Assembly (NCBI RefSeq): GCF_032854445.1
Contig: NW_027018066.1
Span: forward strand, 1-64,000
Reading direction: 5' to 3'
Length of the DNA stretch: 64,000 nt
Source: Liolophura sinensis
Taxonomy: Eukaryota; Mollusca; Polyplacophora; Chitonida; Chitonidae
Shown piece after piece: positions 13,466 through 25,705 of the stretch. Positions within the stretch are counted from its first letter, which is position 1, and every line of letters begins with the position of its first letter. Made by a program: the position numbers and the translations under genes. The notes beneath the pieces are model-generated. The model was not told the DNA's origin. It saw only the letters and a list, made by a program, of their open reading frames with translations, and did not search any database.

Positions 13466-16400
13466 TGGTCTGGTTTTTCTACACGTAGATAAAGACATTG
13501 AGATTGTCTTGGACTTAGAAGTAACACAATTGCTGGGTGAGTTAAATGGGCTTAGCCCAAAGATTTGACGTCTTCTGGGCTACCGAAGGGCACATAACTT
13601 ATAGTCAAAAGTTGAATATAGTAATGACCAGTCGCGATTGTACAGAGTACAGTGTAGCCGATTTCAATTAACAAAAAGACTAGGTAAAAATGCCAAAAGT
13701 GGAAAAAACTGTTCCAGTGCTGCTGGTAAGACGCTAATCCGACGTATTTTTGTGACGAGAAATCGAATGGTGCAAACCCGCGTTGCTCTCCGACCAATAC
13801 TTTTGGCTGTAGTGACAATTCAATGATCATTGATGTCATAATCACGTGCCCAGCAACGTCTCTTACTCCATGGAAACCAGGGAAATTTGCAATTTTTCAA
13901 CAGCTGCCGATGCCTGGCCCAATTCCGCATCTTTTGGCACCTTACTGAAGTGGGTCAGTTTTAAGTTGTACTTTTTACAGCAGACTGTATCAAGTACCTT
14001 GTGTTCTTTATGTACAAATGGTGTGGTTTTTCTACACGTAGATAAAGACATTGAGATTGTCTTGCACTTAGAAGTAAGGCAATTGCTGGGTGAGTTAAAT
14101 GGGCTTAGCCCAAAGATTTGTCGTCTTCTGGCTACCGAAGGGCACATAACTTATAGTCAAAAGTTGAATATAGTAATGACCATTCGCGATTGTACAGAGT
14201 ACAGTGTAGTCGATTTCAATTAACAAAAAGACCAGGTAAAAATGCAAACATGGAAAAACTGTTCCAGTGCTGCTGGTAAAACGCTAATCCGACGTATTTT
14301 GTGACGAGAAATCGAATGGTGCAAACCGCGTTGCTCTCCGACCAATACTTTTGGCTGTAGTGACAATTCAATGATCATTGATGTCATAATCACGTGCCCA
14401 GCAACGTCTCTTACTCCATGGAAACCAGGGAAATTTGCAATTTTTCAACAGCTCCCGATGCCTGGCTCAATTCCGCATCTTTTGGCACCTTATAAATGTG
14501 GGTCAGTGTTTAGTTGTACTTTTTACAGCAGACTGTATCAAGTACCCTTGTGTTTTTTATGTACAAATGGTCTGGTTTTTCTACACGTAAATAAAGACAT
14601 TGAGATTGTCTTGCACTTAGTAATAAGACAATTGCTGGGTGAGTTAAATGGGCTTAGCCCAAAGGTTTCAGGTCTTCTGGGCTACCGAAGGGCACATAAC
14701 TTATAGTCAAAAGTTGAATATAGTAATGACCAGTCGCGATTGTACAGAGTACAGTGTAGCCGGTTTCAATTAACAAAAAGACCAGGCAAAAATGCAAAAG
14801 TGGAAAAACTGTTCCAGTGCTACTAGTAAGAGGCTAATCCGACGTATTTTGTGACGAGAAATCGAATGGTGCAATCCGCGTTGCTCTCCGACCAATACTT
14901 TTGGCTGTAGTGACAATTGAATGATCATTTATGTCATAATCACGTGCACAGCAACGGCTCTTACTCCATGGAAACCAGGGAAATTTGCAATTTTTCAACA
15001 GCTGCCGATGCCTGGCTCAATTCCGCGTCTTTTGGCACCTTATTCATGTGGGTCTGTGGTCAGTTGAACTTTTTACAGCAGACTGTATCAAGTACCTTGT
15101 GTTCTTTATGTACAAATGGTCTGGTTTTTCTACACGTAGATAGAGACATTGAGATTGTCTTCGACTTAGAAGTAAGGCAATTGCTGGGTGAGTAAATGGG
15201 CTTAGCCCAAAGATTTCAGGTCTTCTGGGCTACCGAAGGGCACATAACATATATTCAAAAGTTGAATATAGTAATGACCAGTCGCGATGGTACATAGTAC
15301 AGTGTAGCCGATTTCAATTAACAAAAAGACCATGCAAAAATGCAAAATTCGAAAAATTGTTCCAGTGCTGCTGACAAGAGGCTAATCCGACGTATTTTGA
15401 GACGAGAATCGAATGGTGCAATCCGCGTTGCTCTCCGACCAATACTTTTGGCTGTAGTGACAATTCAATGATCATTGATGTCATAATCACTTGCCCAGTA
15501 ACGGCTCTTACTCCATGGAAACCAGGGAAATTTGCAATTTTTCAACAGCTGCCGATGCCTGGCTCAATTCCGCATCTTTGGCACCTTACTGAAGTGGGTC
15601 AGTGTTAAGTTGTACTTTTTACAGCAGACTGTATCAAGTACCTTGTGTTTTTCACGTACAAATGGTGTGGTTTTTCTACACGTAGATAAAGACATTGAGA
15701 TTGTCTTGCACTTAGAAGTAAGGCAATTGCTGGGTGAGTTAAATGGGCTTAGCCCAAAGATTTCAGGGTCTTCTGGGCTACCGAAGGGCACATAACATAT
15801 AGTCAAAAGTTGAATATAGTAATGACCAGTCGCGATTGTACAGAGTACAGTGTAGTCGATTTCAATTAACAAAAGACCAGGCAAAAATGCAAAAGTGGAA
15901 AAATTGTTCCACTGCTGCTGGTAAGAGGCTAATCCGACGTATTTTGTGACGAGAAATCGAATGGTGCAAAACCGCGTTGCTCTCCGACCAATACTTTGGG
16001 CTGTAGTGACAATTCAATTGATCATTTATGTCATAATCACGTGCCCAGCAACGGCTCTTACTCCATGGAAACCAGGGAAATTTACAATTTTTCAACAGCT
16101 GCCGATGCCTGGCTCAATTCCGCATCTTTTGGCACCTTACTGAAGTGGGTCAGTGTTAAGTTGTACTTTTTACAGCAGACTGTATCAAGTACCTTGTGTT
16201 TTTTCACGTACAAATGGTGTGGTTTTTCTACACGTAGATAAAGACATTGAGATTGTCTTGGACTTAGAAGTAACACAAATTGCTGGGTGAGTTAAATGGG
16301 CTTGGCCCAAAGATTTCAGGTCTTCTGGGCTACCGAAGGGCACATACCTTATAGCTCAAAAGTTGAATATAGTAATGACCAGTCGCGATTGTAAATAGTA

Positions 16401-18724
16401 CAGTGTAGCCGGTTTCAATTAACAAAAACACCAGGCAAAAATGCAAAGTGGAAAAACTGTTCCAGTGCTACCAGTAAGAGGCTAATCCGACGTATTTTGT
16501 GACGAGAAATCGATGGTGCAAACCGCGTTGCTCTCCGACCAATACTTTTGGCTGTAGTGACAATTGAATGATCATTGATTGTCATAATCACGTGCCCAGC
16601 AACGTCTCTTACTCCATGGAAACCAGGAAAATTTGCAATTTTTCAACAGCTGGCCGATGCCTGGCTCAATTCCGCATCTTTTGGCACCTTACTGAAGTGG
16701 GTCAGTGTTCAGTTGTACTTTTTACAGCAGACTGTATCAAGTACCTTGTGTTTTTTATGTACAAATGGTGTGGTTTTTCTACACGTAGATAAAGACATTG
16801 AGATTGTCTTGCACTTAGAAGTAAGGCAATTGCTGGGTGAGTTAAATGGGCTTAGCCCAAAGATTTGTCGTCTTCTGGGCTACCGAAGGGCACATAACAT
16901 ATAGTCAAAAGTTGAATATAGTAATGACCAGTCGCGATTGTACAGAGTACAGTGTAGCCGGTTTCAATTAACAAAAAGACCAGGCAAAAATGCAAAAGTG
17001 GAAAAAATGTTCCAGTGCTGCTGGTAAGAGGCTAATCCGACGTATTTTGTGACGAGAAATCGAATGGTGCAATCCGCGTTGCTCTCCGACCAATACTTTT
17101 GGCTGTAGCGGACAATTCAATGATCATTTATGTCATAATCACGTGCGTAGCAACGGCTCTTACTCCATGGAAACCAGGGAAAATTTGCAATTTTTCAACA
17201 GCTGCCGATGCCTGGCTCAATTCCGCATCTTTTGGCACCCTACTGAAGTGGGTCAGTGTTCAGTTGTACTTTTTACAGCAGACTGTATCAAGTACCTTGT
17301 GTTTTTCACGTACAAATGGTGTGGTTTTTCTACACGTAGATAAAGACATTGAGATTGTCTTGCACTTAGAAATAAGACAATTGCTGGGTGAGTTAAATGG
17401 GCTTGGCCCAAAGATTTGAGGTCTTCTGGGCTACCGAAGGGAACATAACTTATAGTCAAAAGTTGAATATAGTAATGACCAGTCGCGATTGTAAATAGTA
17501 CAGTGTAAGCCGTTTCAATTAACAAAAACACCAGGCAAAAATGCAAAAGTGGAAAAACTGTTCCAGTGCTGCTGGTAAGAGGCTAATCCGACGTATTTGT
17601 GACGAGAAATCGAATGGTGCAAACCGCGTTGCTCTACGACAAATACTTTTGGCTGTAGTGACAATTGAATGATCATTGATGTCATAATCACGTGCCCAGC
17701 AACGTCTCTTACTCCATGGAAACCAGGGAAATTTGCAATTTTTCAACAGCTGCCGATGCCTGGCTAAATTCCGCATCTTTTGGCACCTTACTGAAGTGGG
17801 TCAGTGTTCAGTTGTACTTTTTACAGCAGACTGTATCAAGTACCTTGTGTTTTTCATGTACAAATGGTGTGGTTTTTCTACACGTAGATAAAGACATTGA
17901 GATTGTCTTCGACTTAGAAGTAAGGCAATTGCTGGGTGAGTTAAATGGGCTTAGCCCAAAGATTTGACGTCTTTTGGGCTACCGAAGGGCACATAACATA
18001 TAGTCAAAAGTTGAATATAGTAATGACCAGTCGCGATGGTACATAGTACAGTGTAGCCGATTTCAATTAACAAAAAGACCAGGCAAAAATGCAAAAGTGG
18101 AAAAAAATGTTCCAGTGCTGCTGGTAAGAGGCTAATCCGACGTATTTTGTGACGAGAAATCGAATGGTGCAAACCGCGTTGCTCTCCGACCAATACTTTT
18201 GGCTGTAGCGCCAATTGAATGATCATTGATGTCATAATCACGTGCCCAGCAACGTCTCTTACTCCATGGAAACCAGGGAAATTTGCGATTTTTCAACAGC
18301 TGCCGATGCCTGGCTCAATTCCGCATCTTTTGGCACCTTACTAAAGTGCGTCAGTGTTCAGTTGTACTTTTTACAGCAGCCTGTATCAAGTACCTTGTGT
18401 TTTTCACGTACAAATGGTGTGGTTTTTCTACACGTAGATAAAGACATTGAGATTGTCTTGCACTTAGAAATAAGACAATTGCTGGGTGAGTTAAATGGGC
18501 TTGGCCCAAAGATTTGTCGTCTTCTGGGCTACCGAAGGGCACATAACTTATAGTCAAAAGTTGAATATAGTAATGACCAGTTGCGATTGTACAGAGTACA
18601 GTGTAGCCGGTTTCAATTAACAAAAACACCAGGCAAAAATGCAAAAGTGGAAAAACTGTTCCAGTGCTACCAGTAAGAGGCTAATCCGACGTATTTTGTG
18701 ACGAGAAATCGAATGGTGCAAACC
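13466..18724 (+). repeat. L mosaic monomers, indel-rich part ending near 17.6 kb
   Basis: Anchors 13868-18264 are a mixture of L types with no simple HOR. Anchors 14416/14966 copy 3417/3970 about 10,999 bp away. Single-base indels are frequent until about 17,600: for example ATTTTTGTGACG at 13745, ACCCTTG near 14545, an extra A in GTGCAAAACC near 15968, GATTGTCAT near 16578, GCGGACAATT near 17108 and GTATTTGTGACG near 17594. After that they become rare. No gene, tRNA or other feature is seen. Confidence 0.85.
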
Positions 18725-19341
18725 GCGTTGCTCTCCGACCAATACTTTTGGCTGTAGTGACAATTGAATGATCATTGATGTCATAATCACGTGCCCAGCA
18801 ACGTCTCTTACTCCATGGAAACCAGGAAAATTTGCAATTTTTCAACAGCTGCCGATGCCTGGCTCAATTCCGCATCTTTTGGCACCTTACTGAAGTGGGT
18901 CAGTGTTCAGTTGTACTTTTTACAGCAGACTGTATCAAGTACCTTGTGTTTTTCACGTACAAATGGTGTGGTTTTTCTACACGTAGATAAAGACATTGAG
19001 ATTGTCTTCCACTTAGAAGTAAGGCATTTGCTGGGTGAGTTAAATGGGCTTAGCCCAAAGATTTCAGGTCTTCTGGGCTACCGAAGGGCACATAACATAT
19101 AGTCAAAGATTGAATATAGTAATGACCAGTCGCGATTGTACAGAGTACAGTGTAGCCGATTTCAATTAACAAAAAGACCAGGCAAAAATGCAAAAGTGGA
19201 AAAAATGTTCCAGTGCTGCTGGTAAGAGGCTAATCCGACGTATTTTGTGACGAGAAATCGAATGGTGCAAACCGCGTTGCTCTCCGACCAATACTTTTGG
19301 CTGTAGCGACAATTCAATGATCATTGATGTCATAATCACGT
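18725..19341 (+). repeat. L monomer-scale copy, 10-monomer offset to 24203-24819
   Basis: This stretch matches 24203-24819 at 5,478 bp (ten monomers, one of which has lost 14 bp). Shared rare markers are CCAGGAAAATTTGC, GGCATTTGCTGGG and the unusual GTCAAAGATTGAATA. They differ at CTTCCACTTAG versus CTTGCACTTAG and at CAGGTC versus TGTCGTC, so this pair is older or partly converted. Confidence 0.65.
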
Positions 19342-20879
19342 GCCCAGTAACGGCTCTTACTCCATGGAAACCAGGGATATTTGCAATTTTTTAACAGCTG
19401 CCGATGCCTGGCTCAATTCCGCATCTTTTGGCACCTTATAAATATCGGTCAGTGTTAAGTTGTACTTTTTACAGCAGTCTGTATCAAGTACCTTGTGTTT
19501 TTTATGTACAAATGGTGTGATTTTTCTACACGTAAATAAAGACATTGAGATTGTCTTGCACTTAGAAGTAAGGCATTTGCTGGGTGAGTTAAATGGGCTT
19601 AGCCCAAAGATTTGTCGTCTTCTGGGCTACCGAAGGGCACATAACATATAGTCAAAAGTTGAATATAGTAATGACCAGTCGCGATTGTACAGAGTACAGT
19701 GTAGCCGATTTCAATTAACAAAAAGACCAGGCAAAAATGCAAAAGTGGAAAAAATGTTCCAGTGCTGCTGGTAAGAGGCTAATCCGACGTATTTTGTGAC
19801 GAGAAATCGAATGGTGCAAACCGCGTTGTCTCTCCGACCAATACTTTTGGCTGTAGCGACAATTCAATGATCATTGATGTCATAATCACGTGCCCAGTAA
19901 CGGCTCTTACTCCATGGAAACCAGGGATATTTGCAATTTTTTAACAGCTGCCGATGCCTGGCCCAATTCCGCATCTTTTGGCACCTTATAAATATCGGTC
20001 AGTGTTAAGTTGTACTTTTTACAGCAGTCTGTATCAAGTACCTTGTGTTTTTATGTACAAATGGTGTGATTTTTTCTACACGTAAATAAAGACATTGAGA
20101 TTGTCTTGCACTTAGAAGTAACACAATTGCTGGGTGAGTTAAATGGGCTTGGCCCAAAGATTTGTTGTCTTCTGGGCTACCGAAGGGCACATAGCTTATA
20201 GTCAAAAGTTGAATATAGTAATGACCAGTCGCGATTGTACAGAGTACAGTGTAGTCGATTTCAATTAACAAAAAGACCAGGCAAAAATACAAAAGTGGAA
20301 AAAATGTTCCACTGCTGCTGGTAAGAGGCTAATCCGACGTATTTTGTGACGAGAAATCGAATGGTGCAAACCGCGTTGCTCTCCGACCAATACTTTTGGC
20401 TGTAGTGACAATTGAATGATCATTGATGTCATAATCACGTGCCCAGCAACGTCTCTTACTCCATGGAAACCAGGGAAATTTGCAATTTTTCAACAGCTGC
20501 CGATGCCTGGCTCAATTCCGCATCTTTTGGCACCTTACTGAAGTGGGTCAGTGTTCAGTTGTACTTTTTACAGCAGACTGTATCAAGTACCTTGTGTTTT
20601 TCATGTACAAATGGTGTGGTTTTTCTACACGTAGATAAAGACATTGAGATTGTCTTCGACTTAGAAGTAAGGCAATTGCTGAGTGAGTTAAATGGGCTTA
20701 GCCCAAAGATTTCAGGTCTTCTGGGCTACCGAAGGGCACATAACATATATTCAAAAGTTGAATATAGTAATGACCAGTCGCGATGGTACATAGTACAGTG
20801 TAGCCGATTTAAATTAACAAAAAGACCAGGCAAAAATGCAAAATTCGAAAAATTGTTCCAGTGCCTCTGACAAGAGGCT

Positions 20880-21573
20880 AATCCGACGTATTTTGTGACG
20901 AGAAATCGAATGGTGCAAACCGCGTTGCTCTCCGACCAATACTTTTGGCTGTAGCGACAATTCAATGATCTTTGATGTCATAATCACGTGCACAGTAACG
21001 GCTCTTACTCCATGGAAACCAGGGAAATTTGCAATTTTTTAAACAGCTGCCGATGCCTGGCCCAATTCCGCATCTTTTGGCACCTTATAAATGTGGGTCA
21101 GTGTTCAGTTGTACTATTTACAGCAGACTGTATTAAGTACCTTGTGTTTTTCTTGTACAAATAGTGTGGTTTTTCTACACGTAGATAAAGACATTCAGAT
21201 TGTCTTCGACTTAGAAGTAAGGCAATTGCTGGGTGAGTTAAATGGGCTTAGCCCAAAGATTTGACGTCTTCTGGGCTACCGAAGGGCACATAACATATAG
21301 TCAAAAGTTGAATATAGTAATGACCAGTCGCGATTGTACAGAGTACAGTGTAGCCGGTTTCAATTAACAAAAACACCAGGCAAAAATACAAAAGTGAAAA
21401 AACTGTTCCAGTGCTACCAGTAAGAGGCTAATCCGACGTATTTTGTGACGAGAAATCGAATGGTGCAAACCGCGTTGCTCTCCGACCAATACTTTTGGCT
21501 GTAGTGACAATTGAATGATCATTGATGTCATAATCACGTGCCCAGCAACGTCTCTTACTCCATGGAAACCAGG
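20880..21573 (+). repeat. L block, 7-monomer offset to 24709-25402
   Basis: This stretch matches 24709-25402 at about 3,829 bp. Rare shared markers are TGTACTATTTACAGC, GTATTAAGTACC, TTTTTCTTGTACAAATAG, AAACACCAGG and GCTACCAGTAAG. I count about four substitutions and one indel (the extra A in TTTTTTAAACAGC at about 21043). The offset is shorter than 7 x 549 because the interval holds the 535-bp monomer. Confidence 0.75.
21508..21540 (+). other. Palindrome-rich node: CAATTG, AATGATCATT, CACGTG
   Basis: Within 33 bp the monomer holds three perfect palindromes (6, 10 and 6 bp) and an imperfect wider dyad. In monomers with TGATTAT (near 5571, 11071 and 26979) this becomes a 7-bp perfect inverted repeat, TGATTAT ... 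ATAATCA, with a 7-nt spacer. The node is present in nearly every monomer. CACGTG is lost in a few, such as CACTTG at 15490, CAAGTG at 38238, CACCTA at 39339 and CACGTA at 45411. CACGTG is the canonical E-box core bound by bHLH proteins, but no binding can be claimed from sequence alone. Confidence 0.6.
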
Positions 21574-21917
21574 AAAATTTGCAATTTTTCAACAGCTGCC
21601 GATGCCTGGCTAAATTCCGCATCTTTTGGCACCTTACTGAAGTGGGTCAGTGTTCAGTTGTACTTTTTACAGCAGACTGTTTCAAGTACCTTGTGTTTTT
21701 CATGTACAAATGGTGTGGTTTTTCTACACGTAGATAAAGACATTGAGATTGTCTTGCACTTAGAAGTAAGGCAATTGCTGGGTGAGTTAAATGGGCTTAG
21801 CCCAAAGATTTGTCGTCTTCTGGGCTACCGAAGGGCACATAACATATAGTCAAAAGTTGAATATAGTAATGACCAGTCGCGATTGTACAGAGTACAGTGT
21901 AGCCGATTTCAATTAAC

Positions 21918-21952
21918 AAAAAGACCAGGCAAAAATGCAAAAGTGGAAAAAA
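21918..21952 (+). other. Clustered A-tracts (possible intrinsic bend)
   Basis: Four A-runs of 5, 5, 4 and 6 bases lie at 21918-21922, 21931-21935, 21939-21942 and 21947-21952, with centres about 13, 7.5 and 9 bp apart. This arrangement recurs in each monomer. A-tracts spaced near the helical repeat are known to bend DNA, and curved segments are frequent in satellites. The spacing here is only roughly helical, so curvature is a hypothesis. Confidence 0.5.
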
Positions 21953-22974
21953 TGTTCCAGTGCTGCTGGTAAGAGGCTAATCCGACGTATTTTGTGACGA
22001 CAAATCGAATGGTGCAAATCGCGTTGCTCTCCGACCAATACTTTTGGCTGTAGCGACAATTGAATGATCATTGATGTCATAATCACGTGCCCAGCAACGG
22101 CTCTTACTCCATGGAAACCAGGGATATTTGCAATTTTTTAACAGCTGCCGATGCCTGGCCCAATTTCGCATCTTTTGGCACCTTATAAATGTGGGTCAGT
22201 GTTTAGTTGTACTTTTTACAGCAGACTGTATCAAGTACCTTGTGCTTTTTATGTACAAATGGTGTGGTTTTTCTACACGTAAATAAAGACATTGAGATTG
22301 TCTTGGACTTAGAAGTAAGACAATTGCTGGGTGAGTTAAATGGGCTTAGCCCAAAGATTTGACGTCTTCTGGGCTACCGAAGGGCACATAACTTATAGTC
22401 AAAAGTTGAATATAGTAATGACCAGTCGCGATTGTACAGAGTACAGTGTAGCCGATTTCAATTAACAAAAAGACCAGGTAAAAATGCAAAAGTGGAAAAA
22501 CTGTTCCAGTGCTGCTGGTAAGAGGCTAATCCGACGTATTTTGTGACGAGAAATCGAATGGAGCAAACCGCGTTGCTTTCCGACCAATACTTTTGGCTGT
22601 AGCGACAATTGAATGATCATTTATGTCAAAATCACGTGCGTAGCAACGGCTCTTACTCCATGGAAACCAGGGAAATTTGCAATTTTTCAACAGCTGCCGA
22701 TGCCTGGCTCAATTCCGCATCTTTTGGCACCTTACTGAAGTGGGTCAGTGTTCAGTTGTACTTTTTACAGCAGACTGTATCAAGAACCTTGTGTTTTTCA
22801 CGTACAAATGGTGTGGTTTTTCTACACGTAGATAAAGACATTGAGATTGTCGTCGACTTAGAAGTAAGGCAATTGCTGGGTAACTTAAATGGGCTTGGCC
22901 CAAAGATTTGTCGTCTTCTGGGCTACCGAAGGGCACATAACTTATAGTCAAAAGTTGAATATAGTAATGAACAG

Positions 22975-24250
22975 TCGCGATTGTACAGAGTACAGTGTAG
23001 CCGATTTCAATTAACAAAAAGACCAGGTAAAAATGCTAAAGTGGAAAAACTGTTCCAGTGCTGCTGGTAAGAGGCTAATCCGACGTATTTTGTGACGAGA
23101 AATCGAATGGTGCAAACCGCGTTGCTCTCCGACCAATACTTTTGGCTGTAATGACAATTGAATGAATCACGTGCCCAGCAACGTCTCTTACTCCATGGAA
23201 ACCAGGGAAATTTGCAATTTTTCAACAGCTGCCGATGCCTGGCTCAATTCCGCATCTTTTGGCACCTTACTGAAGTGGGTCAGTGTTCAGTTGTACTTTT
23301 TACAGCAGACTGTATCATGTACCTTGTGTTTTTCATGTACAAATGGTGTGGTTTTTCTACACGTAGATAAAGACATTGAGATTGTCTTGCAATTAGAAGT
23401 AAAGCAATTGCTGGGTGAGTTAAATGCGCTTAGCCCAAAGATTTGTCGTCTTCTGGGCTACCGAAGGGCACATAACTTATAGTCAAAAGTTGAATATAGT
23501 AATGACCAGTCGCGATTGTACAGAGTACAGTGTAGCCGATTTTAATTAACAAAAAGACCAGGTAAAAATGCAAAAGTGGAAAAACTGTTCCAGTGCTGCT
23601 GGTAAGAGGCTAATGCGACGTATTTTGTGACGAGAAATCGAATGGTGCAAACCGCGTTGCTCTCCGACCAATACTTTTGGCTGTAGCGACATTTGAATGA
23701 TCATTGATGTCATAATCACGTGCCCAGCAACGGCTCTTACTCCATGGAAACCAGGGATATTTGCAATTTTTCAACAGCTGCCGATGCCTGGCCCAATTCC
23801 GCATCTTTTGGCACCTTATAAATGTGGGTCAGAGTTTAGTTGTACTTTTTACAGCAGACTGTATCAAGTACCTTGTGTTTTTCACGTACAAATGGTGTGG
23901 TTTTTCTACACGTAGATAAAGACATTGAGATTGTCTTGGACTTAGAAATAAGACAATTGTTGGGTGAGTTAAATGGGCTTGGCCCAAAGATTTCAGGTCT
24001 TCTGGGCTACCGAAGGGCACATAACTTATAGTCAAAAGTTGAATATAGTAATGAAAAGTCGCGATTGTACAGAGTACAGTGTAGCCGGTTTCAATTAACA
24101 AAAACACCAGGCAAAAATGCAAAAGTGGAAAAACTGTTCCAGTGCAACTAGTAAGAGGCTAATCCGACGTATTTTGTGACGAGAATTTGAATGGTGCAAT
24201 CCGCGTTGCTCTCCGACCAATACTTTTGGCTGTAGTGACAATTGAATGAT
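22975..24250 (+). repeat. L 1.28-kb block, 5-monomer (2,731-bp) offset (copy 1)
   Basis: This stretch matches 25706-26981 at exactly 2,731 bp, with about five substitutions and no indel (roughly 99.6% identical). Shared rare markers are AAAATGCTAAAGTGG, GCTGTAATGACAATTG, the 14-bp deletion AATGA|ATCACGTG, GTATCATGTACC, AATGCGCTTAGCCC, CTAATGCGACG, CAGAGTTTAG, AATTGTTGGG, AATGAAAAGTCGC, GTGCAACTAG and GAGAATTTGAATGG. Substitutions include GGTGTGG/GGTCTGG and CAGACTGT/CAGACGGT. This is a recent duplication within L. Confidence 0.9.
23161..23170 (+). other. 14-bp deletion removing the palindrome arm (first of three)
   Basis: The sequence reads AATGA|ATCAC where other monomers have AATGATCATTGATGTCATAATCAC. 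Exactly 14 bp is lost, so the monomer is 535 bp. The identical deletion occurs at 25896/25897 and at 30525/30526. The first two are copies through the 2,731-bp duplication. The third, in a different monomer context, implies either older shared ancestry or transfer by conversion. Confidence 0.9.
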
Positions 24251-25705
24251 CATTGATGTCATAATCACGTGCCCAGCAACGTCTCTTACTCCATGGAAAC
24301 CAGGAAAATTTGCAATTTTTCAACAGCTGCCGATGCCTGGCTCAATTCCGCATCTTTTGGCACCTTACTGAAGTGGGTCAGTGTTCAGTTGTACTTTTTA
24401 CAGCAGACTGTATCAAGTACCTTGTGTTTTTCACGTACAAATGGTGTGGTTTTTCTACACGTAGATAAAGACATTGAGATTGTCTTGCACTTAGAAGTAA
24501 GGCATTTGCTGGGTGAGTTAAATGGGCTTAGCCCAAAGATTTGTCGTCTTCTGGGCTACCGAAGGGCACATAACATATAGTCAAAGATTGAATATAGTAA
24601 TGACCAGTCGCGATTGTACAGAGTACAGTGTAGCCGATTTCAATTAACAAAAAGACCAGGCAAAAATGCAAAAGTGGAAAAAATGTTCCAGTGCTGCTGG
24701 TAAGAGGCTAATCCGACGTATTTTGTGACGAGAAATCGAATGGTGCAAACCACGTTGCTCTCCGACCAATACTTTTGGCTGTAGCGACAATTCAATGATC
24801 ATTGATGTCATAATCACGTGCACAGTAACGGCTCTTACTCCATGGAAACCAGGGAAATTTGCAATTTTTTAACAGCTGCCGATGCCTGGCCCAATTCCGC
24901 ATCTTTTGGCACCTTATAAATGTGGGTCAGTGTTCAGTTGTACTATTTACAGCAGACTGTATTAAGTACCTTGTGTTTTTCTTGTACAAATAGTGTGGTT
25001 TTTCTACACGTAGATAAAGACATTGAGATTGTCTTCGACTTAGAAGTAAGGCAATTGCTGGGTGAGTTAAATGGGCTTAGCCCAAAGATTTGACGTCTTC
25101 TGGGCTACCGAAGGGCACATAACATATAGTCAAAAGTTGAATATAGTAATGACCAGTCGCGATTGTACAGAGTACAGTGTAGCCGGTTTCAATTAACAAA
25201 AACACCAGGCAAAAATGCAAAAGTGGAAAAACTGTTCCAGTGCTACCAGTAAGAGGCTAATCCGACGTATTTTGTGACGAGAAATCGAATGGTGCAAACC
25301 GCGTTGCTCTCCGACCAATACTTTTGGCTGTAGTGACAATTGAATGATCATTGATGTCATAATCACGTGCCCAGCAACGTCTCTTACTCCATGGAAACCA
25401 GGGATATTTCCAATTTTTTAACAGCTGCCGATGCCTGGCCCAATTACGCATCTTTCGGCACCTTATAAATGTGGGTCAGTGTTTAGTTGTACTTTTTACA
25501 GCAGACTGTATCAAGTACCTTGTGTTTTTTATGTACAAATGGTGTGGTTTTTCTACACGTAAATAAAGACATTGAGATTGTCTTGCACTTAGAAGTAACA
25601 CAATTGCTGGGTGAGTTAAATGCGCTTAGCCCAAAGATTTCAGGTCTTCTGGGCTACCGAAGGGCACATAACTTATAGTCAAAAGTTGAATATAGTAATG
25701 ACCAG

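Larger units (their letters stand above)
21442..21990 (+). repeat. Reference satellite monomer (549 bp) with internal map
   Basis: This is a clean left-subfamily unit, phased to start at TTTGTGACGAG (phase is arbitrary). Landmarks in order: an inverted CCAAT-like stretch (CCGACCAATAC) just after the start; CAATTG at 21508-21513; the 10-bp palindrome AATGATCATT at 21514-21523; CACGTG at 21535-21540; the CCATGG anchor at 21560-21565; a T5 tract at 21585-21589; a GTACTTTTTACAG tract; a short dyad TGGGCT-T-AGCCCA at 21792-21804; and an A-tract cluster at 21918-21952. The unit is 183 codons long but has stops in all frames. Most variation between copies falls in the segment just after GGCACCTTA (roughly 21633-21665) and around the CTTNGACTTAGAAGTAAG stretch. 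Confidence 0.9.
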
